A model generated the notes under the pieces. The model saw nothing but the letters and a program-made list of their open reading frames with translations. It made no database searches and was not told the origin of the DNA. A stretch of 16,540 nt of DNA from Collimonas sp. UBA1456 (GTDB lineage Bacteria; Pseudomonadota; Gammaproteobacteria; Burkholderiales; Burkholderiaceae_D): NCBI GenBank assembly GCA_002325825.1, contig DCSW01000041.1:1-16540 (forward strand). Reading direction: 5' to 3'. Position numbers and translations under genes: made by a program. Shown here piece after piece: positions 6,881-13,223 of the stretch (position 1 is its first letter; every line of letters starts with the position of its first letter).

Positions 6881-7122
6881 AACCTGATCACGGTACACGG
6901 CACTCGGCACAAGGCAGGGCTGCTTCAAAACCGGTGATGGTGAAAAACTGCAGCCGCGACAATCAGCATTTTTTGAGCCTGCAACTGGATAAACTGGAAT
7001 AAGGCTTGCAGCAATGCGAAGGCCCGGTGTTGGTGGTGATCATCCCAGCCTTGGCAACCCGCGCCACGCAAACGCTTGAGGATCAGAAGAAAATTCTTGG
7101 CAACCGGCGCAGCAAGGGTTGA
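6878..7122 (+). pseudogene. cobA: Uroporphyrinogen-III C-methyltransferase remnant (siroheme synthesis)
   Basis: Directly after the cysN C-terminus the frame reads NLITVHGTRHKAGLL. This resembles the start of SUMT enzymes (GPGAADLITVRGARLL). After a stop comes SRDNQHFLSLQLDKLE, TAA, GLQQCEGPVLVVI and ALATRA, ending at TGA 7120-7122. That resembles the SUMT C-terminus (xSRDNQxxxxxxLDxLxxxLxxxxGPVLVVIGEV). The middle of the gene, with the SAM-binding and active-site regions, is missing. SUMT makes the siroheme precursor needed by CysI, and a cobA gene closing the cys operon is usual in Burkholderiales, so position supports the call. The identification is moderate because only two short blocks remain. 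Confidence 0.6.
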
Positions 7123-7158
7123 GCGGCTCACTGATCAGCGCGCGACATGGGAGCTGGA

Positions 7159-7355
7159 CTACGACGCCAGCGTTTTTTGTAGAACATGGCCGATCGTTTC
7201 GACGTGCTCCTCCGGAGACAAGACATTGTAATGAGTGAGCCGGTAAAGCAACGAGTTGGTCAACTGCTCCGGACCGAAGGTACTGGTCCACTCGTCAATC
7301 GGCAAGTTTGCTGTCACCAGCGTGGCGCCATGTGCATAGCGCCGATTAAAGATGT
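7159..7355 (-). pseudogene. istB: IS21-family IstB-like ATPase, C-terminal fragment
   Basis: The minus-strand frame reads IFNRRYAHGATLVTANLPID, EWTSTFGPEQLTNSLLYRLT and then HYNVLSPEEHVETIGHVLQK. The piece nRYahgaTLVTaNLPideWtstFGpErLtgaLLdRLTH is the C-terminal sensor region of IstB, the AAA+ helper of IS21 transposition. The Walker A and B motifs and the partner istA are absent. Similarity to IstB weakens after RLTH, so the tail is probably unrelated or frameshifted sequence. It is a relic left between the cys operon and the sco fragment. Confidence 0.68.
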
Positions 7356-7449
7356 CGCACAAAATTTATTTACAGCTTGCCAACTCCAGCACCAGGGGTT
7401 TATTCAGTCTAGGATTTGTAGATTTTTAATGCGCCATTCATGGCCGGTC

Positions 7450-7743
7450 CAAGTGCGCTTTCCGGTACATTAGTCACGTGGCTCTTATATGCCGGTTGAT
7501 CCGGAGCGCGATACGCAGGAGTTGCTGTCCAAATATGCATCCGGCCTCCGATCCAAGTTTCGTCTGCCTGTATGGCCACCAGACGGCGACAGAAAAGGTG
7601 TCCAAGGAAAATTCCGTATGTTTTATCAGAAGGTTCCCGGCAATACCGCCTTCAGTTACAGCATGGACCATACCGAAAGTAGTTATGTGTTCGATCCCAA
7701 AGGCTACATCCTGTCTATTCATCAGGCACGGGCAAGTGCCTGA
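7450..7743 (+). pseudogene. SCO1/SenC-family copper chaperone, C-terminal part
   Basis: The reading is MPVDPERDTQELLSKYASGL, then a middle stretch whose native frame is SDPSFVCLYGHQTATEKVSK, then FRMFYQKVPGNTAFSYSMDH, TESSYVFDPKGYILSIHQAR and TGA at 7741. SCO proteins have a thioredoxin fold and deliver copper to the CuA site of cytochrome oxidase. VDPERDTP, FYQKVPG and the YxxDHxxxxxVFDPxG block containing the third copper ligand (His of MDH) are typical. The N-terminal signal or anchor and the CxxxC copper motif are missing. Two compensating frameshifts give an apparently open 84-codon frame. A third near the end would restore LFIRHGQVPD. It is not functional. Confidence 0.82.
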
Positions 7744-7776
7744 TTGCGAATGACCTAAAATTGCTGTTGTCGTGAC

Positions 7777-7810
7777 GGCATTGTCATTGATGACTGAGCA
7801 TGCCTTTTTT
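7777..7810 (+). terminator. Probable rho-independent terminator after the sco remnant
   Basis: GGCAT (7778-7782) can pair with ATGCC (7799-7803), with an inner TCA/TGA pairing around TTGA, and is followed by a run of six T (7805-7810). The stem is interrupted. It lies 35 bp after the sco stop and 20 bp before the convergent rpoH stop. Confidence 0.45.
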
Positions 7811-7830
7811 ATTGTTGGTGCTGTGAGCGG

Positions 7831-8730
7831 TCAGGTAAATGCCGTCAGCGACCCTTTCATTTTTTTCAAGGCGACCATTTCGATTTGGCGGATGCGTTCA
7901 GCGGATACGCCAAATTCATAGGCCAGCTCATGCAAGGTGGCGCCGGATCCGTCATCGTTGGCCAGCCAACGGGCCTCGACGATACGGCGTGAGCGCTCAT
8001 CTAGTTTGCTCAGTGCAGATTCCAGACCTTCCGACTGCATGCGGTCATATTGTTGCGCTTCCAGTACCTTGGTCGGCTCTTGCGATTCCGACGACAGGTA
8101 GGAGATCGGCGCGAACTTGTCGTCATCGTTGTCGGTTGGCGCATCCAGCGCGATGTCACGACCGGTTAGGCGGGTTTCCATTTCTACCACTTCTTCGCGC
8201 TTGACGTTGAGGGTCTTGGCCAGAGCCTCAACCTGGGTTGGCGTCATCGCATCCAGGCCTTCCTTGTGGCTACGTAGGTTGAAGAATAGCTTGCGCTGGG
8301 CCTTTGTGGTGGCTACTTTCACCAGGCGCCAGTTCTTCAGTATGTATTCGTGCATTTCAGCCTTGATCCAGTGCATCGCGTACGACACTAGCCGCACGCC
8401 CTGATCTGGGTCAAAGCGTTTAACCGCTTTCATCAGGCCGATATTGCCTTCCTGGATCAGGTCGGCATGCGGTAAGCCGTAGCCGAGGTAGCCGCGGGCG
8501 ATCGATACCACTAAGCGCAGATGCGACAGCACCAGTTTTTGGGCGGCGCCGAGGTCGTTCTTATCTCGAAGTTGTCTGGCGAGAGAAATTTCTTCATCGT
8601 GTGTCAACATAGGCAACCGGTTGACGGCCGATATATAGGCATCAATATCCCCCAAAGTTCCGGAAAAGCCGAGCGCCAAGGCATTGGATTCGGTTGGCAT
8701 TAAAGCAGTGCTGACTGACGGATTATTCAT
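7831..8730 (-). CDS. rpoH: RNA polymerase heat-shock sigma factor sigma-32
   Basis: An intact 299-residue sigma-70-family factor that directs polymerase to chaperone and protease promoters. Region 2 spans about residues 55-130 (AAQKLVLSHLRLVVSIARGY, LIQEGNIGLMKAVKRFDPDQ, LVSYAMHWIKAEMHEYILKN). The RpoH box QRKLFFNLR lies at 145-153; it separates sigma-32 from other group 3 factors and is involved in chaperone/FtsH control. Region 4 is at about 240-292, with helix-turn-helix LHELAYEFGVSAERIRQIE. ATG at 8730-8728 has an AAGGA ribosome binding site seven bases upstream. Length is near the usual 280-300. It has its own AT-rich upstream region with a CIRCE-like operator and is convergent with the dead sco gene. 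It shows no lesion, which marks it as retained under selection. Confidence 0.97.
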   Translation of the reverse strand: MNNPSVSTALMPTESNALALGFSGTLGDIDAYISAVNRLPMLTHDEEISLARQLRDKNDLGAAQKLVLSHLRLVVSIARGYLGYGLPHADLIQEGNIGLMKAVKRFDPDQGVRLVSYAMHWIKAEMHEYILKNWRLVKVATTKAQRKLFFNLRSHKEGLDAMTPTQVEALAKTLNVKREEVVEMETRLTGRDIALDAPTDNDDDKFAPISYLSSESQEPTKVLEAQQYDRMQSEGLESALSKLDERSRRIVEARWLANDDGSGATLHELAYEFGVSAERIRQIEMVALKKMKGSLTAFT

Positions 8731-8794
8731 TTTTTTCCTTGCTATTCGGCCGCTTACAAGCGCCGGTGGGTCAACTATCAGACATTTTATCTTG

Positions 8795-8800
8795 ATTATA
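8795..8800 (-). promoter_or_regulatory. Candidate -10 hexamer of the rpoH promoter
   Basis: On the minus strand the hexamer TATAAT lies immediately downstream of the CIRCE-like repeat, 64 bp before the rpoH ATG. A second candidate, TACAAT, lies in the spacer of the repeat. No good -35 hexamer is seen for either, so the promoter position is tentative. Confidence 0.4.
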
Positions 8801-8827
8801 TTAGAAGTCCCTATTGTAGAGTGCTAA
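8801..8827 (-). promoter_or_regulatory. CIRCE-like operator (HrcA binding site) upstream of rpoH
   Basis: On the minus strand the sequence is TTAGCACTC, a 9-nt spacer TACAATAGG, then GACTTCTAA. The CIRCE consensus is TTAGCACTC-N9-GAGTGCTAA. The left arm is a perfect match (9/9), the spacer length is exact, and the right arm matches at 7/9. It lies 71 bp upstream of the rpoH start and overlaps candidate -10 elements, the place expected for repression by the heat-sensitive repressor HrcA. The match is seen directly and control by HrcA is inferred. Confidence 0.72.
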
Positions 8828-8940
8828 TAGGATTTATTAAAACTGTTATATAACTTTTTACTATCATTATGATTGATTACTTTTAACTATATATTTAGTA
8901 GTACTAAATCCTGCGAAAGTTGCGTTGTGGCGAAACGAAA

Positions 8941-8958
8941 TGCTGCGCAGCCGCAGCA
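8941..8958 (-). terminator. Possible terminator of the ntrYX transcript
   Basis: TGCTGCG and CGCAGCA form a 7-bp stem with a 4-nt loop. On the minus strand it is followed by TTTCGTTTCG. It lies about 40 bp past the end of the CobW-like gene that closes the ntrYX cluster. The U tract is interrupted, so termination would be weak. Confidence 0.35.
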
Positions 8959-8995
8959 GGATGAGTGCGACGATTGGCTATGCAATGCACTGGAG

Positions 8996-9338
8996 TTAGG
9001 GAGTGAGTTGGAGCAGGGTTATCGTGGGGCGCGCTGCTGAAGTGCGTGCTGTCAGCAATACTGATGTACAAACGGGCCGGAGGTTTACGTAGAATATGAT
9101 TCAGAGCGACGCGTAGCGTCAGGCTGCCGATGCAGAAGAAACAACCGGTGGCGATGCACTTGATATCGGTGCCGGGCAGTATGCCAGAATAAAATTTGCC
9201 GTCAGACAACCCTTGCAGGATCAGTACTATGCTTTGCTTTGCAGCATACTCTGGGCTGCAAGGTCGGCTTCGAGTGCCGACTTGATCGCAGTTTCGCGAA
9301 TGCTGGCCCGCACTGCTTACCAATGTAGTCCGTGTCAT
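8996..9338 (-). pseudogene. CobW-like GTPase-related protein, frameshifted
   Basis: The start ATG at 9338 overlaps the ntrX stop (ATGA). The peptide is MTRTTLVSSAG, then in another frame ASIRETAIKSALEADLAAQS and a stop, then in the first frame GTDIKCIATGCFFCIGSLTL and RVALNHILRKPPARLYISIA, then APHDN and, frameshifted, LLQLTP with TAA at 8996. The block IaxGCxCCxGxLxLRVaLxxxLRxxPARLyIsla resembles CobW/G3E-type GTPases, whose CxCC motif binds metal. Here it reads GCFFC. I see no P-loop in the remnant, so a short related protein rather than a full GTPase is likely. The name is uncertain. The overlap shows it was co-transcribed with ntrX. Confidence 0.5.
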
Positions 9339-10060
9339 CCCCCCTTTTGGGATAGCTTTCCTGGATCTACGCCAAGCTGTTTCAGTTTGCGGTACAGATG
9401 GGTTCGTTCCAGTCCGGTTTTTTCTGCCACGCGTGTCATGCTGCCGCTTTCGCGGATCAGGTGGTATTCGAAATAAGCGCGCTCGAAGGCATCGCGCGCT
9501 TCACGAAGCGGCAGACCGAACGATGATGAAAATAAATTATCTGAAGTTGCAGCGGTGACCGATGGCATGGGGCTCAAGTGGACCGGCTCGGACATGGATG
9601 GGTTACTGAGCGCGCCTGCTACCACGACGACTTCATTCAATTTGTTCGATATGGCGGTCGGCTGTGGATACAGGATTGGCGCACGGCCACTTTTAGGTCC
9701 CTGGGCGAGGCCTTGCTGTACTGCCTTAAACAATTTTTGCAGGGTAATCGGCTTTTCCAGGAAATTCAACGCACCAATGCGCGTGGCTTCCACCGCAGTA
9801 TCAATCGTGGCGTGGCCGGACATCATGATGACTGGCATGGTCAACAGGCCGTCGCGCTGCCACTCCTTGAGCAGCGTTACGCCATCGGTATCGGGCATCC
9901 AGATATCGAGCAACACCAGATCCGGCGCGCCACCCTGGCGAAATTCGCGAGCTTGTTGTGCATTCTCGGCGGCGGTGATGACGTGTCCTTCATCGCCCAA
10001 AATTTCCGAGAGCAATTCCCTAATTCCTATTTCGTCATCAACGACTAGGATGTTAGCCAT
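9335..10060 (-). CDS. ntrX: NtrX-type response regulator (receiver plus Fis-type HTH, no AAA+ domain)
   Basis: Intact, 241 residues from the ATG at 10060, chosen over the in-frame upstream ATG at 10075 because GGAAGG lies seven bases before it. The receiver domain (about 1-118) has the acidic pair in VVDDE, phospho-acceptor Asp52 in LVLLDIWMPD, SGHA and Lys103 in FLEKP. A linker of about 75 residues follows. The C-terminus carries a Fis-like helix-turn-helix (about 190-236): AFERAYFEYHLIRESGSMTR, VAEKTGLERTHLYRKLKQLG. The central sigma-54 ATPase domain of alphaproteobacterial NtrX is absent, so it cannot activate sigma-54 promoters. Short forms like this are known in Burkholderiales. The partner kinase is NtrY, just upstream on the same strand but separated by an unusual 244-bp gap. 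Confidence 0.9.
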   Translation of the reverse strand: MANILVVDDEIGIRELLSEILGDEGHVITAAENAQQAREFRQGGAPDLVLLDIWMPDTDGVTLLKEWQRDGLLTMPVIMMSGHATIDTAVEATRIGALNFLEKPITLQKLFKAVQQGLAQGPKSGRAPILYPQPTAISNKLNEVVVVAGALSNPSMSEPVHLSPMPSVTAATSDNLFSSSFGLPLREARDAFERAYFEYHLIRESGSMTRVAEKTGLERTHLYRKLKQLGVDPGKLSQKGG

Positions 10061-10304
10061 GCGGTAGCCTTCCAATTTATTGTTGCCTTAAATTCCACTG
10101 TGTGGACTGTTCTGATAGTCTAGTTCATTATAGGAACCTCGAAAAACCTGCTGCGCATCGTAGTGATCACTACTGCTGTCGATTTTGCCGCGTTCGCTAC
10201 GATTTTTCGATACTCTTTCAATGTCTTTTGGTTTTTGTCGAGGCCTATAGATATGCTACGTTAGTCGACATCTCGATGTGCATCCGTTCTTAGTCAAATT
10301 CACC
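10061..10304. other. 244-bp insert-like gap between ntrY and ntrX with nested inverted repeats
   Basis: No open frame here looks coding. The region contains the 14-bp palindrome GTAGTGATCACTAC (10160-10173). It also has the arms CGAAAAA (10140-10146) and TTTTTCG (10203-10209), and TCGTAG (10158-10163) and CTACGA (10197-10202). The plus-strand motif GGAACCTCGAAAAACC (10133-10148) looks like the kind of terminal sequence seen on IS5-type elements, but I recognise no transposase. It may be an IS remnant or a small non-autonomous element. ntrY and ntrX are normally adjacent or overlapping. Confidence 0.4.
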
Positions 10305-12602
10305 TCAAATAATTGGCGAATCGTGGCTCGAGGCTAACTTTAACAGCAAAATCAAGATTTTTGCTCCCTTCGTATCGCATCGATTCTGCAGATCGATGCG
10401 GCCTCCGTGTTCGTCGATAATTTTTTTCACCATCGGTAATCCCAGACCTGTGCCACGCGGTTTCGACGTGATGTACGGTTCGAACGCTCGTGCCAGGATT
10501 TTCGGCGAGAATCCTGAGCCGTTATCGGTAATGGAAAGACGCACAGCGGTACACGACAAGCCATCAGAACTTTGATAACTGACACGCTCGGTGACCAGGT
10601 CAATGCATGGAGGCATCGGATCGTCGCTGCGATCCATCACAGCGTCTTGCGCGTTCTGTAAAAGATTATGGATGACTTGGCGCAGCTGAGTGGCGTCTCC
10701 CATTATTCTCGGCAAAGCTGGTGCCAGCGATGCATGGATCATATCGCGCTCGTCGCCAGCCAGATAGAGATGCAAGATTTCGGCTACCAGCAAGTTCAGG
10801 TCCAACTCGGCTAGTACCGACGGCGGCGTTTTGCCATAGTCGCGGAAATCGTCGACCATGCGTTTCATCGCCGCGACCTGGCTGATGATCGTATCTGTGC
10901 TTTTTTTCAGGATGGCGGCGTCTTGCGTCATCAGCTTGTCTTCCAGCTTCATCTGCAGGCGCTCTGCCGAAAACTGAATCGGCGTCAGCGGATTCTTGAT
11001 CTCATGCGCCAGACGGCGCGCTACTTCGCCCCAGGCGATCGAACGCTGGCCGGAAATGACATCGGAAATGTCGTCGAACACCACCACGTAGCCGGCACGG
11101 TTTTCCACCGGTAGGCGCGAGCCGCGCGCCAGCAGCGTGATGTTGTCGGCGTCGTTTCTGGCGCCGCTATCGACCCGTCGCGGAATTTCGATTTGTTGTT
11201 GCCAGTGCAGCAGTTCCGGACCAATCTTGCCAGTGGCGAACTGTGCATTCTGTTCCGAGAAAGCGTTGGTGATGACCTCGGCAAAATGTGCCAAGCCATC
11301 AATGATGTTGAGCGGTTGGCCGATATGCGGCGAGAAATCGTATTGCAGGATGCGTGCCACCGACTGGCTGCTGGTAACCAACCGAAAGTCGCCGTCCAGT
11401 ACCATCACGCCGGCCGACATATTGGCCAGTACCGATTCCAGATAGGCCTTGGCGTTTTCCAGTTCACTTCGATTCTTTTCGACCGAGGCCCGCGCCTCGT
11501 ACAACTGGCGCGTCATCATGTTGAAGGATTGTGTCAAGGTACCTAATTCGTCCGAGGTGGCGACGATCGGTCGCGGCGACAGGTTGCCTTCAGCGACTGC
11601 CTTGGTACCCTCGGCCAGAAGCAGCAGCGGTTTGGCGAGGTCGGTGGCGATCAGAAAAGCGCTAGCAATTGCCCCAAATACCGCCAACAGCAGCGTCAGC
11701 GTCAGCGTCACCAGATAAATCTTGCGCAATCCGGAGCGTCCTAGCGAGCGTTCCTGGTATTCGCTGTACGCCGATCCGAGCGCATCGGAGTTGGTGGCGA
11801 TGTAGGTCGGCACCGGTTGGATTATTTGCAGGAAATGTGTTTCATTTTGCAACGAGGCATTTTTCAGCGACGCTGGAATTTCTACAATGACATGCAGCCG
11901 CAGATCAGTGCCGTCGCCGGCAATGCGTTGTTCGCTGCGACTGGCGTCGGGATTGTCGAGATCGCTTTCGATCGCCGAAAAGCCACGCCGCAGACGCGCC
12001 TGTTGCAACATGCTGGGGGTCGGAAGATTCGGAATCAGTGTGCTAAGATGGCCGCCGACGGAAGCAACCACCTGACCGTTGGCAGTGATGATCGAAGCTT
12101 CCAGATTCTGCTCGTCGAGCCGGCCAAGTTGGATTACCTGTGCCGAGTTCGATAGTTCTGACCATTCGGAGGCCAAAGTGCGCGCTCTGGAGCTCAGGTC
12201 GTTGAGCGAAGAGTCGAGCGCGGCGTGGCTGAGGTTGAGGCCAGACTGTAACGCCGCTTCAACGTGGACATCGAACCAGGATTCAATGGAGCGCGATACG
12301 AACTGCACCGACACCAGATAAATGATCACCCCGGGCAGGATACCGATCAGCGCAAACATCAGTACTAACTTTGCCATCAGGCGTGAACCAAATTTACCAC
12401 GCTTGTAACGACTGTAAAGCTGTCCCAGCAACAGGCAGACCAGGCCCAACAAAGCGACTGCCATCAGTGCGTTCAAGCCCAGTAGCCACGAATAGTGCTT
12501 GTCGAAGAAATCCGAATTGGCTGAAGCCGAGGCAAGTACGAACAGCAGAATACTGACGATGGCGCCGCCTACTACCAACAGATACCAAAGCGCGCGTGAC
12601 AC
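10305..12602 (-). CDS. ntrY: NtrY sensor histidine kinase
   Basis: Intact, 765 residues, starting at GTG 12602-12600 two bases after the DUF4390 stop. There are three N-terminal membrane segments (about 5-25, 38-60, 77-99), a periplasmic sensor of about 195 residues, and a fourth membrane segment (about 294-318). HAMP follows (about 319-372, DLAKPLLLLAEGTKAVAEGN), then PAS (about 385-510, ANMSAGVMVLDGDFRL). The dimerisation/phosphoacceptor domain has His533 in RRLAHEIKNPLTPIQFSAER. The ATPase domain has the N box HNLLQNAQDAV (about 645-655), G1 DNGSGF (about 693-698) and G2 GTGLGLPMVKK (about 717-727). It should phosphorylate NtrX. The family links it to nitrogen, redox and envelope responses, and the signal is unknown. 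All catalytic motifs are present. Confidence 0.96.
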   Translation of the reverse strand: MSRALWYLLVVGGAIVSILLFVLASASANSDFFDKHYSWLLGLNALMAVALLGLVCLLLGQLYSRYKRGKFGSRLMAKLVLMFALIGILPGVIIYLVSVQFVSRSIESWFDVHVEAALQSGLNLSHAALDSSLNDLSSRARTLASEWSELSNSAQVIQLGRLDEQNLEASIITANGQVVASVGGHLSTLIPNLPTPSMLQQARLRRGFSAIESDLDNPDASRSEQRIAGDGTDLRLHVIVEIPASLKNASLQNETHFLQIIQPVPTYIATNSDALGSAYSEYQERSLGRSGLRKIYLVTLTLTLLLAVFGAIASAFLIATDLAKPLLLLAEGTKAVAEGNLSPRPIVATSDELGTLTQSFNMMTRQLYEARASVEKNRSELENAKAYLESVLANMSAGVMVLDGDFRLVTSSQSVARILQYDFSPHIGQPLNIIDGLAHFAEVITNAFSEQNAQFATGKIGPELLHWQQQIEIPRRVDSGARNDADNITLLARGSRLPVENRAGYVVVFDDISDVISGQRSIAWGEVARRLAHEIKNPLTPIQFSAERLQMKLEDKLMTQDAAILKKSTDTIISQVAAMKRMVDDFRDYGKTPPSVLAELDLNLLVAEILHLYLAGDERDMIHASLAPALPRIMGDATQLRQVIHNLLQNAQDAVMDRSDDPMPPCIDLVTERVSYQSSDGLSCTAVRLSITDNGSGFSPKILARAFEPYITSKPRGTGLGLPMVKKIIDEHGGRIDLQNRCDTKGAKILILLLKLASSHDSPII

Positions 12603-12604
12603 AG

Positions 12605-13183
12605 TTATTCAGCCTTGTAATTGAAACGCTTCCAGTCGGAAGAAAAGCGCCAGTCGCTGTTATTCAGCGCGTTAACCTGGAACGGTTTCGACAGTAGGCC
12701 CAGATCCAGCCCCATGCGCACCGCGACCTGGTACATTTCGCCGGTGTTGAGGGCGTTCTTGGTAGCGATAAGCCAACGATTGGGGCGGCGGATCAGTGCC
12801 AGCGAATCGTCGAGCGTGTTGAAGCTCTGTTGCAGACTGCCGTTGATGGCGACGTTATAGCGCCTCGTAACCACGTTGTATTGTAAGCGGATAGTTTGTG
12901 TAGCAGTGATTGCCTTTTCGTCAAACCAGTACCAGCGCGGACGCGTTAATTCGACGTCGGTGGTGAAGTACAGCGACACTCCACGGTTGATGACCTCTTC
13001 CAGGCCACGGTTGAGTTCAAATGAGAAGGTCGCCGACAGGCGGTAGCCGTTGTCGCCCGCTTCGATATGAGCCTGACTTAATTCAACGCCATCCGACGCA
13101 AAGCTCGATGCATGGCTAAAAGACAATGCCAGCATCAGGGCTAGCAGCCAGTATTGGATGAATTGTGGCAATGGTCGTGTCAC
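12605..13183 (-). CDS. DUF4390 exported protein
   Basis: Intact, 192 residues, GTG start at 13183-13181. Residues 1-29 look like a signal peptide (hydrophobic stretch YWLLALMLALSFSHA with Ala-X-Ala-like sites near 26-29), so the protein is probably periplasmic. The body contains ELSQAHIEAGDNGYRLSATF, SFELNRGLEEVINRGVSLYF, RPRWYWFDEKA and RWLIATKNALNTGEMYQVAV. This pattern of a hydrophobic beta-rich domain is that of DUF4390, whose genes sit between rsmB and ntrY in many betaproteobacteria. Function is unknown; conservation next to ntrY suggests a link to the sensor. Its stop lies two bases before the ntrY start, so the genes are translationally close. No lesion is seen. Confidence 0.9.
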   Translation of the reverse strand: MTRPLPQFIQYWLLALMLALSFSHASSFASDGVELSQAHIEAGDNGYRLSATFSFELNRGLEEVINRGVSLYFTTDVELTRPRWYWFDEKAITATQTIRLQYNVVTRRYNVAINGSLQQSFNTLDDSLALIRRPNRWLIATKNALNTGEMYQVAVRMGLDLGLLSKPFQVNALNNSDWRFSSDWKRFNYKAE

Positions 13184-13223
13184 TGGTTTCCGGTAAAATA
13201 AAAGTTAGTTGTAAAATAAAGGC

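Noticed and set aside
9555..10067. 170-codon plus-strand frame
   Set aside because: It is antisense to the intact ntrX gene.
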